Source of the DNA: Rhodobiaceae bacterium
GTDB lineage: Bacteria; Pseudomonadota; Alphaproteobacteria; Rhizobiales; Tepidamorphaceae
Direction: 5' to 3'
DNA: 64,000 bases
Assembly: GCA_020637895.1 (NCBI GenBank)
Contig: JACKJP010000002.1
Location: 248,001 to 312,000, forward strand
A program made the translations under genes and the position numbers. Each line of letters starts with the position of its first letter. Within the stretch, counting starts at the first letter, position 1. The notes under the pieces are model-generated. The model worked only from the letters and a program-made list of their open reading frames with translations. It was not told the DNA's origin and made no database searches. Positions 34,414 through 43,520 of the stretch are shown piece by piece.

Positions 34414-34433
34414 TTAACTGAATAGTCAGTCAC
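34414..34433. promoter_or_regulatory. Operator-like inverted repeat, site 6
   Basis: TTAACTGA-ATAG-TCAGTCAC matches the shared motif at 12 of 16 arm positions and shares the core ACTGA-N4-TCAGT with site 2. It lies 76 bases before the thiolase start at 34509, in the divergent region shared with gcdH (start 34218). Confidence 0.55.
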
Positions 34434-34508
34434 CCAGAAGAGACGTTGGCGGTTTCCATTGCGCAACCGTGTCGGCGCATACGTCAGACCCCATGGAGAG
34501 GAAATCCA

Positions 34509-35711
34509 ATGACCGAAGCCTATCTCTGCGAAGGCGTCCGCACCCCCATCGGCCGTTACGCCGGCAGCCTCAGCGCCGTGCGCCCTGACGACATGCTGGG
34601 CGGTGTCATCCGCAAGCTTGTGGCGAGCGTACCGCAACTGGACCCGACCGCGATCGACGACGTCATCGTCGGCTGCGCCAACCAGGCTGGCGAGGACAAT
34701 CGCAATGTCGCGCGCATGGGCCTGCTCATCGGCGGTCTGCCCGACAGCGTTCCCGGCGCCACCGTGAACCGCCTGTGCGGCTCTGGCCTCGATGCGGTGA
34801 CGATCGCGGCGCGCAGCATCAAGGCGGGCGAAGCCGAACTCATCATGGCCGGCGGCGTCGAGAGCATGTCGCGCGCGCCCTTCGTCTTCGGCAAGGCGGA
34901 TGCGCCGTTCTCGCGCAAGGCGGAAATCTACGACACGACGATCGGCTGGCGATTCATCAATCCGATCCTGAAGGAGCAGTACGGCGTCGACTCGATGGGC
35001 GAGACTGCCGAAAATGTCGCGGAAGAAATGCAGATCTCCCGCGAGGACCAGGACAGGTTCGCCGTCAATTCGCAGAACCGCGCCATCGCCGCGCGCGAAA
35101 GCGGCCGTCTGGCAAAGGAAATCGTCTCCGTCGAAATCCCGCAGCGCAAGGCCGATCCGATCGTCGTGGAGCACGATGAACATCCGCGTGCGACGTCGGT
35201 GGAAAAGCTGAGCCAGCTCAATGCGGCGTTCCGCAAGGGCGGCACCGTTACCGCAGGCAACGCCTCCGGCGTCAATGACGGCGCTGCCGCGCTGTTCGTC
35301 GCCTCGGAAGCGGCAATCAAGAAATACGGCCTGACGCCTCGCGCGCGCATTGTCGGCGGCGCAACCGCGGGTGTACCGCCCCGCGTCATGGGTCTTGGCC
35401 CGGTTCCGGCGACAAACAAGCTGCTCGACCGGCTTGGCCTCAAGGTCAGCGATATTGACATCATCGAGCTGAACGAAGCCTTCGCCGCGCAGGCTCTCGG
35501 CGTCCTCCGTCAGCTCGGCCTGCCTGACGACGCCGAGCACATCAATCCGAACGGCGGCGCCATCGCGCTCGGCCATCCGCTTGGCATGTCGGGTGCGCGC
35601 ATCGCGATTTCGGCGAGCATCGAACTCGGCGAACGCGATGCGAAACGGGCCCTGTGCACGATGTGCATCGGTGTCGGTCAGGGCATCGCACTGATGCTGG
35701 AACGCGCATAA
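34509..35711 (+). CDS. Thiolase, acetyl-CoA acyltransferase of the 3-oxoadipyl-CoA/dicarboxylyl type
   Basis: The 400-residue enzyme has a complete thiolase active site: the nucleophilic cysteine in [19 protein letters not shown], the histidine in [16 protein letters not shown] and the second cysteine in [12 protein letters not shown]. The segment [20 protein letters not shown] and the ending resemble PcaF/PaaJ 3-oxoadipyl-CoA thiolases, which act on dicarboxylyl-CoA. It splits 3-ketoacyl-CoA with CoA to acetyl-CoA and a shortened acyl-CoA. The downstream fused hydratase/dehydrogenase completes a beta-oxidation spiral. I chose ATG 34509 (MTEAYLCEG), preceded by GGAGAGGAAATCCA. A TTG at 34446 is in frame but less likely. 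Confidence 0.9.
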   Translation: MTEAYLCEGVRTPIGRYAGSLSAVRPDDMLGGVIRKLVASVPQLDPTAIDDVIVGCANQAGEDNRNVARMGLLIGGLPDSVPGATVNRLCGSGLDAVTIAARSIKAGEAELIMAGGVESMSRAPFVFGKADAPFSRKAEIYDTTIGWRFINPILKEQYGVDSMGETAENVAEEMQISREDQDRFAVNSQNRAIAARESGRLAKEIVSVEIPQRKADPIVVEHDEHPRATSVEKLSQLNAAFRKGGTVTAGNASGVNDGAAALFVASEAAIKKYGLTPRARIVGGATAGVPPRVMGLGPVPATNKLLDRLGLKVSDIDIIELNEAFAAQALGVLRQLGLPDDAEHINPNGGAIALGHPLGMSGARIAISASIELGERDAKRALCTMCIGVGQGIALMLERA

Positions 35712-35747
35712 ACACGACAGATAAAGAGCCTTCAGGGAGATATGCCT

Positions 35748-37709
35748 ATGAGCCCCGTTTCGATGAAGATCGAGAACGGCATCGCCACCGTGACGATCGA
35801 TCATCCGCCGGTGAACGCGCTGTCCGGCAAGGTACGCAACGAACTTCACCAGCTGATGGAGAAGATCGGCAAGGACAGTTCGATCCGGGCCGGGCTGATG
35901 ACGACGACCGGCAGGACATTCGTGGCCGGCGCCGACATCAGCGAAATGGACAACCGGCCGGAAGTGCCGGAACTCTATGACACGTTCGACCTGATCGAAG
36001 GGTCGGTATTTCCCTGGGTTGCCGTGATCCACGGATATGCGCTGGGCGGCGGCCTGGAACTCGCGATGGCCTGCCACAAGCGGATTGCAGCACCCGGCAC
36101 GATGCTCGGGCTTCCGGAAGTCAATATCGGGCTGCTTCCGGGTGCGGCGGGCACGGTTCGCCTGCCGCGGCTCGTGCCGTTCAAGGACGCCGTCGACATG
36201 GTCACGACTGGCAAGCCGGTGAATGCAAAGAAGGCTCTTGAACTCGGCCTTATCGACGCAATCGCCGAGAAAGACCTGATGGCCGAGGCGCTGGCGCTGG
36301 CGGAAAAGGCGGCGGCGGCAGGTGAGCCGAGAAGGCTCATGGATCTGCCGGTGCGGGAAACGCCGGATGCGGAAACGCTCGCGGCCGCTGAAGCCGAGGT
36401 GCGCAAATCGGCACGCGGTCAGGATGCCCCGATGGAGAATTTCGACTGCATCCGCGATGCGGTAACCCTGCCAGCCCGCGAGGCTCTCGCCAACGAACAG
36501 GTCCGCATCCACAAGCTGCTGGATTCCGAGCAGGCCAAGGCGCTGCGCTATATGTTCATGTCGGAGCGCCACACCGCGCGGCCGGAGGGCATGGAGAAAC
36601 ATCCGCCAGCCGAACTGAACCGGGTCGGCGTTGTCGGTGGCGGTCTGATGGGCGCGGGAATTGCGACCGCGCTGATGCTGGCCGGCATCGCCGTGACGCT
36701 CGTTGAACGCGACGCCGATGCGGCAAATGCGGCGCGCGAACGGGTCGCCTCGACGCTGGGAGCAAGCCTCAAGCGCGGACTGATCAGCCAGGCAGGTTAC
36801 GACAGGGCCATGGCCGATTTCGTGACCTCTAGCGACTACGCGGCATTCTCGCATGCCGACGCGGTCATCGAAGCCGTGTTTGAGAACATGGACGTCAAGC
36901 GCGACGTCTTCCGGCAGCTCGATGCGGTTACCAAGCCGGATGCGGTTCTGGCCTCCAACACCTCCTATCTCGACGTCAATCAGATTGCCGAAGTGGTGAA
37001 GGACCCGTCGCGCGTCATCGGCCTGCACTTCTTCTCGCCGGCCCATGTCATGAAGCTGCTGGAGATCGTACGTACGGACACATCGAGCCTGAAGACGCTC
37101 TCCACGTCCTTCTCGCTTGCCAAGAAGCTGAAGAAGACGCCCGTCGTTGCCGGTGTCTGCGATGGCTTCATCGGCAACCGGACGATGTCGGCCTACCGGC
37201 GCGACGCAGACTTCATGCTCGAGGAGGGCGTGTTGCCGCAGGAAGTCGATGCGGCCATGAAGAAGTTCGGCTTTCCGATGGGCATCTACGAAATGCAGGA
37301 CATGGCGGGCCTCGACATCAACTGGGGACGCCGCAAGCGCGAGGCACCGACGCGTGACCCCTCGATTCGCTATTCCTCGATTGCCGACCGCATCTGCGAG
37401 CTGGGCCGATATGGCCAGAAGACGGGCGCGGGCTGGTACTCATACGAGGACGGCGCGCGCAAGGGCACGCCCGACCCCATCGTTGAGAAGATCATCCTGG
37501 AAGAGTCCGCGCGCCACGGCTTCACCCGCAAGCCGATGACCAGCGACGAAATCATGGCCCGTATTCTCGGCAACATGCAGTCCGAGGGCCAGAAGATCCT
37601 TGATGAGGGGATCGCGCTGCAGCCTTCCGATATCGATGTCGTCATGGTGCTCGGCTACGGATTCCCGCGCTATCGCGGCGGCCCGATGTATCTGGCCAAC
37701 AAACGCTAA
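35748..37709 (+). CDS. Fused enoyl-CoA hydratase/3-hydroxyacyl-CoA dehydrogenase, PimF/FadJ-like, short C-terminus
   Basis: The 653 residues start with a hydratase domain (AGADISEMDN; GGGLELAMACHKRI and GLPEVNIGLLPGAAGTVRLP with both glutamates). After a linker come an NAD-binding domain (NRVGVVGGGLMGAGIATALM; HFFSPAHVMKLLEIV) and a C-terminal dehydrogenase repeat. The reading frame ends in GYGFPRYRGGPMYLANKR, where relatives usually continue about 40 residues. The protein converts enoyl-CoA to 3-ketoacyl-CoA in two steps. With the thiolase before it and GcdH nearby, it fits the pimeloyl-CoA to glutaryl-CoA conversion (PimF role), though this is inference. Of two close ATGs, 35748 has GGGAG at better spacing than 35742. 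Confidence 0.9.
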   Translation: MSPVSMKIENGIATVTIDHPPVNALSGKVRNELHQLMEKIGKDSSIRAGLMTTTGRTFVAGADISEMDNRPEVPELYDTFDLIEGSVFPWVAVIHGYALGGGLELAMACHKRIAAPGTMLGLPEVNIGLLPGAAGTVRLPRLVPFKDAVDMVTTGKPVNAKKALELGLIDAIAEKDLMAEALALAEKAAAAGEPRRLMDLPVRETPDAETLAAAEAEVRKSARGQDAPMENFDCIRDAVTLPAREALANEQVRIHKLLDSEQAKALRYMFMSERHTARPEGMEKHPPAELNRVGVVGGGLMGAGIATALMLAGIAVTLVERDADAANAARERVASTLGASLKRGLISQAGYDRAMADFVTSSDYAAFSHADAVIEAVFENMDVKRDVFRQLDAVTKPDAVLASNTSYLDVNQIAEVVKDPSRVIGLHFFSPAHVMKLLEIVRTDTSSLKTLSTSFSLAKKLKKTPVVAGVCDGFIGNRTMSAYRRDADFMLEEGVLPQEVDAAMKKFGFPMGIYEMQDMAGLDINWGRRKREAPTRDPSIRYSSIADRICELGRYGQKTGAGWYSYEDGARKGTPDPIVEKIILEESARHGFTRKPMTSDEIMARILGNMQSEGQKILDEGIALQPSDIDVVMVLGYGFPRYRGGPMYLANKR

Positions 37710-37738
37710 CGTTCTGGCTGCCAGAAGCCCGGCAAATA

Positions 37739-37770
37739 AAAAGGCCCGCTGCTGACGCAGCGGGCCTTTT
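37739..37770 (+). terminator. Strong intrinsic terminator
   Basis: AAAAGGCCCGCTGC (37739-37752) and GCAGCGGGCCTTTT (37757-37770) form a 14-base perfect stem with loop TGAC. It follows the fused hydratase/dehydrogenase gene and also ends the converging bioY gene at 37791. Confidence 0.95.
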
Positions 37771-37790
37771 GCATTGAGTTAGCGAAACCC

Positions 37791-38396
37791 TTAGCCGCGA
37801 ATGCCGCGGAATACGCGCCAACCCAGCGAAACGGCCGCAACCGCAAGCGCGATCTTGACGACTTCAGCGGCAAGGAAGGGATAGAGGCCCCATTCCAGGA
37901 TGGGCTTGTCCCAGCCCATCAGGTAGCCGAGCCAGAAGATGCCAAGCGCATACATGATGACTTCGCCGACAAGCATGGCGCCGGTCAGCATGACGGGACG
38001 GCGGTCGAAACCACGTTCGGCGGCCCAGCCGACAACGAAGGCCAGCGCAACGAAGCCAAGGAGATAGCCACCCGTGGATCCCAGCATATAGGCGATGCCA
38101 ATGCCCTTTGCCGGGGTGCCCGTAAAGACCGGAAGGCCCATCGCACCTTCGACGAGGTAGGCAATCACGGTCAGCGTACCAAGGCGCCAGCCATATGCGG
38201 CAGCGATGATCATGATCACAGCCGTCTGCATCGTCATGTGAACCGGCCAGAACGGGACCAGGATCTTCGATGAAATGGCGATCAGCGCCGTTCCTGCCAG
38301 CACCAGCACAACATTGCGCAAAATCTTTGCCGACGTAGATTCGGCCGGCCAGACGCGGTCCATCAGCGTAGCCGAACCTGTAACGGGGGACGTCAT
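37791..38396 (-). CDS. bioY: Biotin transporter BioY
   Basis: The 201-residue membrane protein shows the BioY signature PFWPVHMTMQTAVIMIIAAA, followed by YGWRLGTLTVIAYLVEGAMG, LPVFTGTPAKGIG and YMLGSTGGYLLGFVAL, with about six membrane segments. It is the substrate-binding S component for biotin uptake and can work alone or with an ECF module. The start ATG at 38396 has GGAGGGTATACCAT upstream. It stands alone between a terminator and a divergent metallo-hydrolase gene. No BioR-type palindrome was recognised in the upstream region. Confidence 0.95.
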   Translation of the reverse strand: MTSPVTGSATLMDRVWPAESTSAKILRNVVLVLAGTALIAISSKILVPFWPVHMTMQTAVIMIIAAAYGWRLGTLTVIAYLVEGAMGLPVFTGTPAKGIGIAYMLGSTGGYLLGFVALAFVVGWAAERGFDRRPVMLTGAMLVGEVIMYALGIFWLGYLMGWDKPILEWGLYPFLAAEVVKIALAVAAVSLGWRVFRGIRG

Positions 38397-38527
38397 ATGG
38401 TATACCCTCCAGAAGTAAATTCACGGTGATAAGGGGGCTCGCGCCCGCCGATATCGAACAAAGCCGGTATAGACAGTTGACCGGATGGCGACAAGCCGAT
38501 TTACACCACCCTTCCGAGGAGCAAAGC

Positions 38528-39433
38528 GTGAGCGACGTGCTGGAGATGAATATGGAACTGGACTTCGTCCGGGGACGCGTGGACGAGGTGCAGCCCGGGG
38601 TGCGCCGCCTGATCGCCAACAACCCTTCGCCATTCACCTACCAGGGGACGAATACCTATATCGTCGGCCGCGGCGAAGTGGCGATCATTGATCCGGGACC
38701 AGACGATACGGCGCATCTGGAAGCGTTGCTTGAGGAAACGAAGGGCGAGCAGATCAAGGCCATTATCGTGACCCATACGCATGGCGACCATGCCACGTTG
38801 GTCAATCCGCTGAAGGCGCGAACAGGTGCCCCGATCATCGGCTGCGCGCCGTATGTGCCGTCGACGAAGTCGCTGGTCGCGTCGGGCATGGACAGCAGCC
38901 ATTCGCGCGACTATGTGCCCGAGCGGATACTCGTCGACAACGAGACTCTGGAGATCGGCGATTTCGCGCTGACGGCGATTGCAACGCCGGGCCATGCCTC
39001 CAACCATCTCTGCTACGAGCTGGCCGGGACCGGAGCGCTTTTCAGCGGCGATCATGTCATGGGCTGGTCGACCTCGGTGGTCATTCCGCCAGACGGCGAC
39101 ATGGCCGACTACATGGCATCCCTCGCCCGCCTGATCGCCATGGATCACAAGATCTACTGGCCTGGGCATGGCGGGCCGGTAAAGGACCCGCAGCGGTTCA
39201 GCCGCGCCCTGATGCATCACAGGCGCCAGCGCGAGGCCGCGATCGTCAATAGGCTACGCAAGGGCGACCGTACGATCCCCGAGATCGTTACGGCGATCTA
39301 CGAGGGGCTCGATCCGAAGCTCGCCGGAGCGGCCGGCATGTCTGTGCTGGCGCATCTGGAAGATCTCGTCGGGAAGGGACTTGTGGTGAGCGACGGCCCG
39401 GTATCGCGCGAGAGCGCCTTCCGGATGGCGTGA
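38528..39433 (+). CDS. Metallo-beta-lactamase-fold hydrolase (LACTB2-like)
   Basis: From GTG 38528 (ribosome binding site GAGGAGCAAAGC) the protein has 301 residues. The beta-lactamase fold is visible in PFTYQGTNTYIVGRGEVAII, followed by DPGPD, the zinc motif THTHGDHATL, GHASNHLCYE and FSGDHVMGW, and GHGGPVKDP. A small winged helix-like C-terminal region follows (TIPEIVTAIYEGL). Relatives include the mitochondrial endoribonuclease LACTB2 and bacterial hydrolases of unknown substrate. Whether it cleaves RNA, thioesters or lactones cannot be decided. The neighbours give no additional hint. An upstream in-frame extension to 38426 is less likely because it has no such ribosome binding site. Confidence 0.85.
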   Translation: MSDVLEMNMELDFVRGRVDEVQPGVRRLIANNPSPFTYQGTNTYIVGRGEVAIIDPGPDDTAHLEALLEETKGEQIKAIIVTHTHGDHATLVNPLKARTGAPIIGCAPYVPSTKSLVASGMDSSHSRDYVPERILVDNETLEIGDFALTAIATPGHASNHLCYELAGTGALFSGDHVMGWSTSVVIPPDGDMADYMASLARLIAMDHKIYWPGHGGPVKDPQRFSRALMHHRRQREAAIVNRLRKGDRTIPEIVTAIYEGLDPKLAGAAGMSVLAHLEDLVGKGLVVSDGPVSRESAFRMA

Positions 39434-39449
39434 TGCCTGCGACAGGCGC

Positions 39450-40229
39450 CTATCTCGTCTCCATGGGCGAGGCCGTTTCGATGAGTTCGCCGAGGAAATC
39501 GTAAATTCGGTCGGCGTTGCGACCGAGGTCGTGCCGCCCGTATCTTGAGGCCGAGCGCATGTTCACGACAGAAGCCTCCTCGCCGAGCGCATCTACGGTG
39601 ATCACGACGTCATCACGGAAGCCAAAGATGAGCGAAGGCGCGACGGCCTCGACCCGGCCCTCTATCGCGTTGACCGGCTGGCGTTCATCAAGCACCTGCC
39701 ATCTTTCCGCGACGACCTTCTCAAGAACGAGGCGGTAGACCTCCTCAGCGGAAAGCTTGAGTTCGACAGGCTCTATTCCGGGATAGGCCTGCTGCTGGAT
39801 TGCCGCATTGGCAGGATTATACGCGACGGGGTTTTCGTCCGCCTTGCGCACACGGGCTGCGGCGATGAACGCGGGCGGGTTCTGAAGATCGGTAGAGACG
39901 TCATTCAACGCAGGCTTGTCGACAACCGTCGTGATGACATAGCCGGGGATCACAAGGACAAGGGCCCCGACGATGAAGCCAAGCAGCGCTTTGCGAAATC
40001 CGAGATGGCCGAAACGCCAGATCGATACGAACGCGCTGATCGCAAGACCAACGGCCAGCGCGGCCAGCACGACGGCAAAGCTGATGACGGTCAGAACGAC
40101 CGGCGGGTCGATATAGCCGTTGCGCGACAGCAGCGCCGCCAACAGAAGCAGCGGAATCGTAAAGAGGGACAGTCGCCGGCTCCACACTGCCTGTCGCGAG
40201 CGAATAAGGCGGAACCGGGCTGTCATCAT
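39450..40229 (-). CDS. DUF1499 family membrane protein
   Basis: The 259-residue protein begins with three hydrophobic segments (LSLFTIPLLLLAALLS, PPVVLTVISFAVVLAALAVG and ALLGFIVGALVLVIPGYVIT). The soluble domain of the DUF1499 type then follows, with DVSTDLQNPPAF, KLSAEEVYRLVLEKV, RWQVLDERQPVNAIEGRVEA and NMRSASRYGRHDLGRNADRI. The function of the family is unknown. It ends 17 bases from the converging hydrolase gene and starts 9 bases after the acyl-CoA ligase stop, so both are likely in one transcript. Confidence 0.85.
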   Translation of the reverse strand: MMTARFRLIRSRQAVWSRRLSLFTIPLLLLAALLSRNGYIDPPVVLTVISFAVVLAALAVGLAISAFVSIWRFGHLGFRKALLGFIVGALVLVIPGYVITTVVDKPALNDVSTDLQNPPAFIAAARVRKADENPVAYNPANAAIQQQAYPGIEPVELKLSAEEVYRLVLEKVVAERWQVLDERQPVNAIEGRVEAVAPSLIFGFRDDVVITVDALGEEASVVNMRSASRYGRHDLGRNADRIYDFLGELIETASPMETR

Positions 40230-40238
40230 GCGTGGCGA

Positions 40239-41873
40239 TCAATCCTGATCGGCTGTCGGCAGGACATAATCGGAGAATTTTTCCCGCAACGCCATCTTCT
40301 GAATCTTACCCGTTGCCGTATGCGGTATTTCTTCCACAAACACAACCGCGTCCGGCATCCACCATTTCGCGACCTTGCCTTCGAGATGGGCGAGGATGCT
40401 CTCGGCTTCGGGAGTCTCTCCTTTTTTCGGCACGACGATCAGCAACGGCCTTTCGTCCCATTTGGGATGGGCGATGCCGATTACGGCGGCTTCGGCAACA
40501 TGCGGATGGCCGACCGCGATATTCTCCAGATCGATGGAGGATATCCATTCACCGCCGGATTTGATTACGTCCTTCGACCGGTCGGTAATGCGCATGTAGC
40601 CATTCTGATCGATGGTCGCGACATCGCCGGTATCCATGTAACCCTCGTCGTCAAGGATGTCGCTGTCGTCCCGGTAATAGGCCCGGGCAATGGCCGGTCC
40701 GCGAACCTTGAGCCGGCCAAACGTCTTGCCATCCCAGGGAAGACTCTTGCCGGCGTCGTTGGTGATCTTGATTTCGACGCCAAAGGGCGGATGGCCCTGT
40801 GTTTCCTTGATGTCGAGCAATGCCTCGCCTCTGAGCCCGCCATACTCCGGCTTGATTGTGCAGACCGTTCCGAGCGGGCTGAGTTCGGTCATGCCCCAGG
40901 CGTGAATGACCTGAACGTCGTAGTCGTTCTCGAACTTGTCGATGATGACCCTCGGGCAGGCCGCGCCGCCGATGACGACACGCGTGAGATGCGGCAACTT
41001 CTTGCCCGTTTCCTCCATGTGCTGGAGAAGCATCATCCAGACCGTCGGCACTGCGGCGGAAAGCGTGACTTTCTCGCTGTCCAGCAGCTCCCAGATCGAG
41101 GCTCCGTCCATCTTGGCGCCGGGCATCACCAGTCTTGCGCCATTCATCGGCGCAGCGAACGCCAGCGACCAGCAGTTGGCGTGGAACATCGGCACGACCG
41201 GCAGCACCGTGTCGTTGAAGGACAGACCCATCATGTCCGTGGCCGCCGCCATCATCGCATGAAGGATATTGGACCTGTGCGAATAGACGACGCCCTTCGG
41301 ATTGCCCGTGGTGCCGGAGGTGTAACACATGCCCGAAGCAGCGTTCTCATCGACGTCCTTCCAGACAAAATTCCCGTCGCAGCCGGCAATCCATTCCTCA
41401 TAGCTCACGGCATTCGCGAGTTTCGAATCCGGCATGTGTTCGGCGTCGGTCATGACGACGACGAGTTCCAGCGTCTTCAGATGCCCGGCAAGGGCCTCAA
41501 CCAGTGGCAGAAAGGTGAGATCGGTGAAGAGGATGCGGTCAGCCGCATGATTGACGATATAGGCGATCTGCTCAGGGAAAAGACGCGGATTGATCGTGTG
41601 GTAGATGGCGCCGACGCCATTGATGCCATACCATATCTCAAGATGCCGCCATGTGTTCCAGGCAAGCGTTGCAACGCGGTCTCCCCCGACAATCCCGAAC
41701 CTGTCTAGTGCCTGGGCAACCCTGAGCGAACGGTGCCGCAGCTCGCTGTAGTCGGTGCGATGTATGGGGCCTTCCACCGACCGCGACACGACCTCTCGCC
41801 CGCCATGCTGAATTGCCGCGTGATCGAGAATCTTGTGAACCAGCAGCGGCCAGTCCTGCATCAGTCCCTGCAT
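40239..41873 (-). CDS. Medium- or long-chain acyl-CoA synthetase (AMP-forming)
   Basis: The 544-residue ANL enzyme has MCYTSGTTGNPKGVVYSHRS, AWGMTELSPLGTVC, GYMDTGDVATIDQNGYMRIT, DRSKDVIKSGGEWISSIDLE and the final ATGKIQKMALRE with the catalytic lysine. These features resemble the FadK/AlkK medium-chain fatty acid and acyl-CoA synthetases. It activates a free fatty acid to acyl-CoA. It is the first gene in an operon with a DUF1499 gene and is divergent from an aminotransferase gene at 42012. The chain preference cannot be read out. Confidence 0.9.
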   Translation of the reverse strand: MQGLMQDWPLLVHKILDHAAIQHGGREVVSRSVEGPIHRTDYSELRHRSLRVAQALDRFGIVGGDRVATLAWNTWRHLEIWYGINGVGAIYHTINPRLFPEQIAYIVNHAADRILFTDLTFLPLVEALAGHLKTLELVVVMTDAEHMPDSKLANAVSYEEWIAGCDGNFVWKDVDENAASGMCYTSGTTGNPKGVVYSHRSNILHAMMAAATDMMGLSFNDTVLPVVPMFHANCWSLAFAAPMNGARLVMPGAKMDGASIWELLDSEKVTLSAAVPTVWMMLLQHMEETGKKLPHLTRVVIGGAACPRVIIDKFENDYDVQVIHAWGMTELSPLGTVCTIKPEYGGLRGEALLDIKETQGHPPFGVEIKITNDAGKSLPWDGKTFGRLKVRGPAIARAYYRDDSDILDDEGYMDTGDVATIDQNGYMRITDRSKDVIKSGGEWISSIDLENIAVGHPHVAEAAVIGIAHPKWDERPLLIVVPKKGETPEAESILAHLEGKVAKWWMPDAVVFVEEIPHTATGKIQKMALREKFSDYVLPTADQD

Positions 41874-42011
41874 AGCGAATTTCCTCCCTTAATTGCCGTT
41901 GTTCTTATGGCTCTGTCGGGAAGGCTAACGCTGCATCCACGGCAAGTTCAATTAGCTTGAAGGCGGAGGGGGCGCGTTGTTAGGCTTTCGCGCATTCAGC
42001 GGGGTTCCATC

Positions 42012-43394
42012 ATGAGTGTAGCCAAATCACCTTTGAGCAATCAGGCGGTCCGCGATGTGGAAACGCTGCTTCATCCCTATACCAATCTCGTCCGTCACAG
42101 GGAGAACGGGCCGCCGATCCTGGAATCGGGAAGCGGTGTCTACGTCCGCGACTCGGGCGGACGCGAATATATCGACGGGATGGCAGGGCTCTGGTGCACC
42201 TCGCTGGGCTACGGCAACGAGGAACTGGTCCAGGCGGCAGCAGAACAGATGCGGCGCCTGTCCTTTGCGCATCTTTTTGCCGGAAAATCACATGATCCCG
42301 CCATCGAACTTGCAGAAAGGCTCAAGGAAATCTCGCCGGTTCCCGCGTCGAAAGTCTTTTTCACGAATTCCGGATCAGAAGCCAATGACAGCCAGATCAA
42401 GCTCGTCTGGTACATGAACAACGCGCTCGGGCGGCCGAAGAAAAAGAAGATCATCAGCCGGCAGCGAGCCTACCACGGTGTCACGATCGCGTCGGCGAGC
42501 CTGACGGGCCTGCCGGCCAATCATGCCGACTTCGACCTGCCCATAGACCGGATCCTGCATACCGACTGCCCGAGCCACTTCCGCTACGCCGAAGACGGCG
42601 AGAGCGAAGAGGACTTCGCATCAAGGCTCGCCGGCAATCTGGAAGCGCTGATCCTGAAGGAAGGGCCGGATACGGTTGCCGCCTTCATCGCCGAGCCCGT
42701 GATGGGTGCCGGCGGCGTCGTCGTCCCACCCGCTACGTATTTCCAGAAGATCGAGGCAATCTGCCGTCGCTACGACGTTTACATGATCGCGGACGAGGTG
42801 ATTTGCGGGTTCGGACGACTTGGGACGATGTTCGGCAGCCAGGCGCTGGGCTTCTCACCGGACAGCATATCCGTCGCGAAGGCCCTTTCATCCGCCTATC
42901 AGCCTATCGGCGCGCTGACCGTGCCGGAGGCGATGTATCAGGCGGCGCTGTCCGAGAGCGAGAAGATCGGCACGTTCGGTCACGGGTTCACCTATTCGGG
43001 CCATCCTGTTGCCGCTGCGGTCGCCCTGAAGACGCTGGAAATCTATGAGCGGGACGATATCGTCGGACAGGCCGCTGCGCGGTCGGTGCGGTTCCAGGAG
43101 CGGCTTAAGGCACTCGGCGACCATCCGCTGGTCGGCGAAGCGCGCGGGATCGGGCTGATTGGCGGGCTTGAACTCGTCGCCGACAAGACAGGCCGGACAC
43201 CATTTGATCCCAGGAAGGGCATTGGCCCACGGGTTGCGCTCGAAGCCGAACAGCGTGGACTGATTGCCCGATCGATGGCCGGTGACATCATTTCCCTCTG
43301 CCCTCCCCTGATCATCACGGACGAAGAGATCGATAGTCTCTTCGATCGGCTCGAAGCAGCACTGGATGCAACCGAGGCGTGGGCCGCGGCCTGA
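42012..43394 (+). CDS. Class III omega-aminotransferase (PLP-dependent)
   Basis: The 460-residue enzyme shows the class III pattern: LHPYTNLVRHRENGPPILES, GMAGLWCTSLGYGNEELV, FFTNSGSEANDSQIKL, IADEVICGFGRLG with Asp261, and SVAKALSSAYQPIGAL with the PLP-binding Lys290. The LWC segment at 60-62 is typical of omega-transaminases that accept amines or beta-alanine with pyruvate as acceptor. It transfers an amino group between an omega-amino compound and a keto acid in the cytoplasm. The ATG at 42012 opens MSVAKSPLSN. The physiological amine is unknown. A putative hairpin lies about 126 bases downstream. Confidence 0.92.
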   Translation: MSVAKSPLSNQAVRDVETLLHPYTNLVRHRENGPPILESGSGVYVRDSGGREYIDGMAGLWCTSLGYGNEELVQAAAEQMRRLSFAHLFAGKSHDPAIELAERLKEISPVPASKVFFTNSGSEANDSQIKLVWYMNNALGRPKKKKIISRQRAYHGVTIASASLTGLPANHADFDLPIDRILHTDCPSHFRYAEDGESEEDFASRLAGNLEALILKEGPDTVAAFIAEPVMGAGGVVVPPATYFQKIEAICRRYDVYMIADEVICGFGRLGTMFGSQALGFSPDSISVAKALSSAYQPIGALTVPEAMYQAALSESEKIGTFGHGFTYSGHPVAAAVALKTLEIYERDDIVGQAAARSVRFQERLKALGDHPLVGEARGIGLIGGLELVADKTGRTPFDPRKGIGPRVALEAEQRGLIARSMAGDIISLCPPLIITDEEIDSLFDRLEAALDATEAWAAA

Positions 43395-43520
43395 CGCCGC
43401 ATGGTTGATAATTGGGAAACCTTTTCGGCGCAAAATCCGTTGTTGCAGTGCGGCATTGTGAAATTCGGCCACGAATTTGCCCGAATAGAAGCATTCATGC
43501 CGCCACATGGCCGACCACCG

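Noticed and set aside
34383..37046. An 887-residue minus-strand frame opposite the thiolase and fused hydratase/dehydrogenase genes
   Set aside because: Both plus-strand genes show complete active sites, so the antisense frame is a codon-bias shadow despite its length.
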